Assembly: GCA_010909165.1 (NCBI GenBank)
Contig: VJWM01000011.1
Location: 868,001-932,000, forward strand
DNA: 64,000 nt
Source: Anthoceros angustus
Lineage: Eukaryota > Streptophyta > Anthocerotopsida > Anthocerotales > Anthocerotaceae
Direction of reading: 5' to 3'
Below the pieces are notes generated by a model. That model did not search any database. It was not told the DNA's origin and worked only from the letters and a program-made list of their open reading frames with translations. Below, in pieces: positions 58,105 through 64,000 of the stretch. The first letter of the stretch is position 1; each line of letters starts with the position of its first letter. Position numbers and translations under genes: made by a program.

Positions 58105-59590
58105 TAAGCTAGATGTGCAGGGAGTTGAGGTGAGCGTGGAAGGCCTGGCTCATATCTCCGCAGCCTTGCGAGACAACAACAGTGGCTCATTTCTCCGCAA
58201 GTTGTGCCTCGATCGCACCTACATAGAGAATGCTGCAGGGGCGGGGCACGTAGCCGGCATCCTCACCCACTCGCCTGTGCTGCGAACCTTGGGGTTGTCC
58301 GGGATAGGAATGGATGATGCGAGCGCCGCGGTGATTGCCAACGCTGTGGCCCGCAGCACCACACTAACAAGGCTCGCCATCGGGTATGACCGGCATGCGC
58401 AGGAGAACCTTGAGCAGGCAGCCAGGTTGATTCCTCTCTTGACAGCCTCCTCCAGCTCGGACGCGGAGCCCAGACTATTCAACCAATCCATCACCAATCT
58501 CTGGCTCTGGCTCTAGCTCGAGGTAACCGGGGTGCCAGGAGGAGGCAAGGATAGCGCTGCGGAGGCTGTGCTCGCGGAAGCCATGGCTGTAATGCTTTGC
58601 TCCAACACCACTTTGAAGGTTCTGAATATACATATCCAGCTTTCTTGTGACCCTCGGCTTGTCCGCACTGCCTCACATCAGCAGCATCCTTGGCACTTCA
58701 ATTGCACCACCACCATTCCCTGGATGAGGAGGAGCTGGATCCTGCGCTGCTGCAAATCCTGCACAGGTGCGCGAACCTGGATATGCTGGGACTCCAGTTC
58801 ATGAAACCCTACGGGAGCAAGTCCATCAAGGAGCTGTTCACGCACAACAACCCTAGCATCGAGGTGCTGGCGTTGGATGGTTGGGATGGCCTGGACGACC
58901 ACATGTTGGAGGACCTAGTTCGATCTCTTTCCACCACCTCTCCGGCGTTGGCACTCTTATCGAGCTTGCAACACAACCCTGTGCTGCAGCAGCTGGGTTG
59001 GAGTGGCTACATGGGCTTTGCGACGACACCAGCTTGCGTGCAGGCACTGTCGGCCGCCATCCACAAATCTTCTCTCTCATTAGTGTACCTGCGTTTTCAG
59101 GGTGTGGGATTGTGTGCACAAGGGCTGGGTGACATCGTTCCACCCCTTGGACGCAACGGCACCGTAGTCCTGTGCAAATTTGCTCTAGATCCGAGTGGGA
59201 ACGATCACGCCGGATCACAATCGTCCTCCGGATCCTGCATTCCATCGCTCAATCACACAGCTTTTTCTTGAGTGTCCGGGAGGCCAGCAGGCCGTGGAGC
59301 CGGGGTTGGGAGAAGCCCTGGCTCGCGTGCTTCGATCCAACCGTGCTCTGGATCAGCTCTCAATTGACAGATTCTTCGTCACGCGGATTGTGGGAACTGG
59401 CTTTGTGCAGCTGAAGCTTCTTCAGGATGACACTTACCTGTACCTGGAATCGTTTGTGCTGAATTTTACAACCTGTTGTCAGAGCTTGATCGAGGTTGAA
59501 GGCCGAGATCAATCACCTCGAAGGAAGAGCGAAACCCTGACACGATCCCAGCGTGCTCCGAGAGCGAGAGCAAGTTGCGGAACTGTGTAA
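58105..59590 (+). pseudogene. Diverged LRR-module remnant
   Basis: LRR motifs related to the main array: VSVEGLAHISAALRDN, AGHVAGILTHSPVLRTLGLS, SGIGMDDASAAVIANAVARS, CANLDMLGLQFMKPYGSKSI and LALDGWDGLDDHMLEDLVRS. Then a second module start: LALLSSLQHNPVLQQLGWSG, and in another frame LFLECPGGQQAVEPGLGEAL and FFVTRIVG. Frame changes near 58515, 58690 and 59240, and no start codon in context, make a functional product unlikely. It is as diverged from modules 1-5 as module 6 is. Confidence 0.75.
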
Positions 59591-60425
59591 AGCATGATTG
59601 TGGCCAATACCACAGAACTCGGTTAGCACCCTGGCGCCACCAGCCGGTAAGGGTAATGTGCTTGATGAAAGTTTTTGGTGCTGTCCGCTGACGCTTCTTG
59701 TCCTTCGTGTTCGACGATGGACGAGAAGCTAATTCCCAAAACTGGATTATGGTGGCTTTGACATGCGGCGAAAGAATGTCAGATCTTGGTTTCCTCCCGG
59801 CACCCAACCAAGTTTTCTCACTTGGAATATGCGCTTCCTGCCTTGTGCCCAGGGCTCGATGGATCTGCTTCCTACTCACATTGGTCAGGGCTCGATGGAT
59901 CTGCTTCCTACTCACACCAATGTGCCGCGAAAGCGTTGAAACCAGGTGGTTGCCTTGGATATCCTCTACCAAGATGACGTTAAATAGGGTGTTCCTCGCT
60001 CGCAGATGGTCGCCAACTTGAACTGCCTTCATGCTTGTGCAAGCCTCACGCACATTGTTCAGCAACAATGCTCCCAACTGGTGCTCTTTTGCTTTCTTTG
60101 CAGCTGCTGGCTGGTACATCTTCAGCAATGGAACGCAGCTGAACATCTCCAGAATGTCTTTCCGGCACTGGCCTGTATATGAACTTGTAAGGTCAAGGAA
60201 TTGGTGGGCTAAGTTGCGACCCACATCCTGCTTCCGACGCACAGAGCATTCTCGAATATCAAAATTTGCAGCAAGAGCCCGCTGACGCTCTCTATGCCTC
60301 TGCACTCTGACACTTGACGTCTTCACACCTGCATTTTGTGGCATGACTGGAGCGGCAGGTACACCTGCCCTCTGTTCATTTTGTGCTGCTTGAGGCTCCT
60401 CCACTGATCTCTGCTCCTGTGGCAT
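59466..60425 (-). CDS. Transposon-type protein, uncharacterised (HTH-like N-terminal half)
   Basis: 319-codon reading from ATG at 60423-60425. Features: VQRHRERQRALAANFDI; a helix-turn-helix-like stretch (VSTLSRHIGVSRKQIHRAL); RKPRSDILSPHVKATIIQFW; SRPSSNTKDKKRQR; and KTFIKHITLTG. I associate the 'VKATIIQFW......SRPSSNTKD' arrangement with the region ahead of the catalytic domain in cut-and-paste transposases of plants and animals. No catalytic triad is present, so it is truncated, and the last 50 codons do not look conserved. A 33 bp tandem duplication (about 59848-59913) doubles VSRKQIHRAL without breaking the frame. It overlaps the end of the LRR remnant on the other strand. Confidence 0.45.
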   Translation of the reverse strand: MPQEQRSVEEPQAAQNEQRAGVPAAPVMPQNAGVKTSSVRVQRHRERQRALAANFDIRECSVRRKQDVGRNLAHQFLDLTSSYTGQCRKDILEMFSCVPLLKMYQPAAAKKAKEHQLGALLLNNVREACTSMKAVQVGDHLRARNTLFNVILVEDIQGNHLVSTLSRHIGVSRKQIHRALTNVSRKQIHRALGTRQEAHIPSEKTWLGAGRKPRSDILSPHVKATIIQFWELASRPSSNTKDKKRQRTAPKTFIKHITLTGWWRQGANRVLWYWPQSCFTQFRNLLSLSEHAGIVSGFRSSFEVIDLGLQPRSSSDNRL

Positions 60426-61740
60426 TTGCAGATGGATTGCTACTCTCCTCCCTTGGGACTCCAGAGAACTTGCTTCAGTGCGAGCTGCTTCTGTTTGTAG
60501 GGCAAGTGCTTGCCGTTCTCGCTGACGCCGTTTATTCGCGGCCCAACGACTGGGATGATGGTGACCGAGCCATATGAACCTTCAAAACCACTGAAACCTC
60601 CACATACGGTAACAAGGTCAGGTCGCCCCAAATAAAGAGCAGCAAAAAGAACAGCCCTTTACCGGCACTCACAGATACAGTGTGGAAGTACCGGGCTCCC
60701 AACACTGCTAGCAGCACATGCAGCCCACGTCCGGCTGGAATCCTCCTGCGCTCTCAATTGACCTCACCACTGCAACGCCTGCACACAAAAAAGCAACCAC
60801 ACCATCATTTGACTACCAGTGCAGGCTGCAGCCTAGGAGTAGGACCAGCCCAGCGCCAGACTGGCAGAAGCATTAGCGGCAGCAATGGAAGGCACTATGC
60901 AAACCCTCACTCTGTGCTCTATCCTCGAGAGAAAAGAAGCCCTTGAATGCGGTGCCTATCTCATATGCCTCGAATGCCTATTTTGCTGGATGTTGGGCTC
61001 CTCACTTTCGTGGCATCACGAACCAAGTCCACTTCGTCAAGGCAGGCGGTGTGCCGCGAGAATTTGGATCATTGAATTAAACGGTGCTGACCCCGTTACC
61101 CATGTTAAAAGTCCAAAAAAACTGTTTTGAACTTGAGCGCGGGCAAGCCGGTTCCCCAAGTTCATAAAACCAGCGTGACAAATGGTTGCTTAGTGAAACA
61201 ATGCCCGTCCCCAAAAGTTACCAAATTCATAACTTAATTTCTTAATATTTTAATGATTATTTTAAATCTAAAATTTAACCTTAGATGAAAATAATCTATT
61301 TCTGTAACCTGTAAAAAAATCATATAGTATGGACAAGAAATAAATTAGGTAAATTATTAACGTGATGTGATGACAAAATAACAACGTTTCAGCCGTTTCT
61401 CACTAATGTGTGCACCAAACTGTGCTTGCACCCGTATACACTACTAGAAAAAGGGGAGAGGGCGGGGCAATGTAACATAATTTTGTAACACTTTGCACAC
61501 ATAATGCTACATTAACAAAGGAGCACCTTTATTGCAATGCTTGCCAAAAAGTATCACAAAATTTTGTTTGGTGTCTGGCCCAAGCACGTAGGTGTTATAA
61601 AAGTGTTACACTTGAGCTCCGAGTGTTATAAGACTGTTATAACGCTGACATGGGTTGAGGGTCCGGGTGTTACATGCATGTTACATGTGGCCGAATGGGT
61701 TATGGTCTCATCACGTTGTCATCCCAATAATTTTGATTTA

Positions 61741-61886
61741 GCTTTTTCTTTAATGACAAGTTCAACATCACATGTCCCTTTTTAGCCACTAAGAGTTACC
61801 TTCAAGATATCACGCTTTTTCTTTAATGACAAGTTCAACATCACATGTCCCTTTTTAGCCACTAAGAGTTACCTTCAAGATATCAC
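61741..61886. repeat. Exact tandem duplication, 73 bp unit
   Basis: Two adjacent identical copies starting gctttttctttaatgacaag, at 61741 and 61814. No divergence; recent. Confidence 0.96.
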
Positions 61887-63003
61887 GCTTGGCCGCAATG
61901 ATGGCCGTCGTGCAGGCAGTAGGTGTGTAGGGTAGCCCCAAAGACATGGGACTATGTTTTTGGGATTGCCCTTCACACCAGCTGCCCGCTCGACGGCCAT
62001 CCACCGACATGGCTGCGGCAAAAATGATCGCAGCGTGGCCACTCTCCTTGGCGTGGGAAGCCGGAAAATGTGCCCGCCTCGCTTGCACATGGGTATCCAT
62101 AACATGCTATACCTGTGTAGATTCATTATGTATACTATTTGCCAATATATACGGTATGCTGGAAAGTGTATGTACCCGCAATATTTGGTATGTATATATA
62201 TATATTTACGCTGATAGGATACCTCAGATATTATACATGGCGTCCCTTTCGTGTATTTCATGTGATGTCTTCTGTCATCTACGGTGTTCGGGTAGCAATT
62301 TCGGCCATGTCTAACGTCTAAGTAGAATCCTCTTCAAAACGATAACTGGACAAACAATAGCAATGTGCTTTGGAGTCCGCTCAAAATGAGACCAGCACGC
62401 TTAGCAATTCATGCACGTTCAGTTCTGTGTGTACTGTTTTGATCAAAGTCGTACTACGCACAAAGCCTCATACAGGCCAAGACTGCAACAGCTCTATTGA
62501 AGCCTACCACCTTCATCTCAAGGTGAGACCTTCGCTCACGAAATAGCTTTTACGAGCTAGGCATGTGGACTAGTTTTTGCATGTGCTAGTGGATAAAGTA
62601 GATCTCCGCTTTTGGTACTAGCAGCAGTGTAAGCTGACACATGAGTTTGTTTGGAATAGCAAACTTGAATGCACGGTGGAGCAAGTGGTGGCTAAGGCTT
62701 TGGAAATCCCAGACATGTATGTGGCTCTAGATCTCCCAATTGCAACAGATAGAAATGCTTATATTCTTGCAACAGAATAATCAGAGATGCGTTTGTGTTG
62801 TTTCTAACATCGACAGCAGCTGGGCATCTTGTATATGACTTTGGGCAGCCCAAGGGCATACATGCAAGCACCAAGTGAAGTTGCTTATGTTACTTCAAAC
62901 GCTTGTTCTGATGCTTTTACTCGTGCAAGAGCTGATGCATATATAGTAAGTCTCATGAGCAGATACAAGATAAAGGAACACTTTAACTTTTGCAGCAAGA
63001 GGT

Positions 63004-63119
63004 ATGCCACAATCTGGCTGGTCAGGATACAATCATGAATAGAGTGGTGTTATTGAAGCGGGATGCCACAATCTGGTTGGTCAGGATACAATCATGAATA
63101 GAGTGGTGTTATTGAAGAA
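63004..63119. repeat. Tandem duplication, 59 bp unit
   Basis: Two adjacent copies starting atgccacaatctgg (63004 and 63063), differing by one C/T and at the final few bases. Confidence 0.93.
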
Positions 63120-64000
63120 GTTGTTGAGAACACGAGTTTGGATGTTTCTGGTGAACAAGCTATAACTCAATTGACTCATAGTTTGGATAGGTTGCAATCC
63201 CTTGTTTGGACATGCTGCACTTTCCCTTGTTTGCGTATTGTGTGCGCTTTCCCTTATGTGTTTTCCCTTGTGTGCGGATTGATAAGTTGATGGAGCAGAA
63301 ACCCTAAAGCCCCAAATGATAGCCGTTGAGTAGGACATTACCTTTGAGCACTATGAAAGGTAAAGAGGAACCAACTGCCGGAGAGTTGGTAGCCACGAAA
63401 GAAGAGCAGGCTGCCGGCCGCATGGCACCTCAGGGTATGCAGCTACACACGAAATATTGTGAGCAGGCGCTTTGATTTCCCGATGAGGTTTAGGCGATGG
63501 GGTACATAATAGGTCTGCACAAGGCAAACTAGCCGTAATCACTCTAACTTTTATTCGAGTACATAATGTGATTCATGAAATAAAAAAGAGAGCAGGAACC
63601 TCACAATGCAAAGTCACTCCACGAGTCTACACAACACTACCTGTGGCCGATTAAACTCTATTTTTCTATATTTTTTTAATTGATCAGGACCAGCCTTTTT
63701 ATTCCACATATTGAGAGAATTGTATGCCACAAATACCTCTAGCAACAAAGAGATCACCATGTTACTGTGAGCAGGGCACCCGTTGGAGGAAAGCCCCTGA
63801 CTTCATATCTCAAGCTCCTTATCGTATGAGAGCAGTATGGGATGCTTATCCTGTTTGGCTTCCGATTCAGCTCCTTTTCCTAGAGGGACTACATATTTAT
63901 CCCTTTCATTTCATTTGTGGGCCGTAGAGATTGCTTATGACTTAAACCATCGTCTCATAAGCATCATAACTAGAGATGGCAGATCTTGAAGAGCAAGGCA

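Larger units (their letters stand above)
60426..64000. other. Repeat-bearing spacer, no supported gene
   Basis: Only short ORFs, none recognised. 61200-61440 is AT-rich. Two recent tandem duplications are listed separately. A tatatatata run lies near 62190, and a degenerate 'ctttcccttgtgtgc' trio lies at about 63221-63280. The 67-codon ORF at 63724-63927 has no recognised domain. Confidence 0.4.

Overview
The window is nuclear DNA from a land plant, most likely a seedless one (lycophyte, fern or bryophyte). The evidence is spliceosomal genes with short introns (about 60-160 bp), pentatricopeptide-repeat (PPR) sequences, an ANTH-type clathrin assembly gene, a GMI1-type SMC-hinge ATPase and a TORNADO1-like LRR-Roc-COR gene, separated by repeat-rich spacers. 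I cannot name the species. There is no bacterial operon structure, CRISPR array or recognisable tRNA/rRNA gene.

Layout. 0-1.8 kb: 3' part of an AP180/CALM-type gene. 2.15-2.8 kb: compact three-exon EF-hand gene (EFCAB11-like, minus strand). 4.2 kb: weak small membrane-protein candidate. 5-19 kb: repeats, decayed retroelement pieces with an endonuclease-like domain, minisatellites, a segmental duplication and one unrecognised ORF. 20.1-31.5 kb: a complete GMI1-like gene (minus strand, about 35 exons) carrying an internal 1.25 kb tandem duplication. 32.0-34.1 kb: an F-box/LRR gene, same strand. 34.1-36.5 kb: spacer with tandem repeats.

36.5-59.6 kb is one rearranged cluster: a scrambled PPR pseudogene; five near-identical tandem LRR modules of about 1.3 kb plus a diverged sixth spliced in phase; a Roc GTPase; a COR/TORNADO1-like C-terminal region, itself tandemly duplicated; a membrane segment; and a caspase-like p20-p10 domain with the catalytic His and Cys and the Arg expected to bind P1 aspartate. 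A second PPR pseudogene, truncated LRR copies and an LRR-PPR chimera follow. 59.5-60.4 kb carries a transposon-type ORF; the rest is repeat-bearing spacer.

The main candidate for an undescribed system is the LRR-Roc-COR-membrane-caspase architecture: a possible receptor/GTPase with an aspartate-specific protease effector in a plant, a lineage generally described as having metacaspases but no canonical caspases. The locus carries many 1-2 base indels, concentrated in duplicated sequence, while the single-copy part of GMI1, the F-box gene and the EF-hand gene read cleanly. The lesions are therefore either real decay or unpolished repeat consensus; I cannot tell which from sequence alone.
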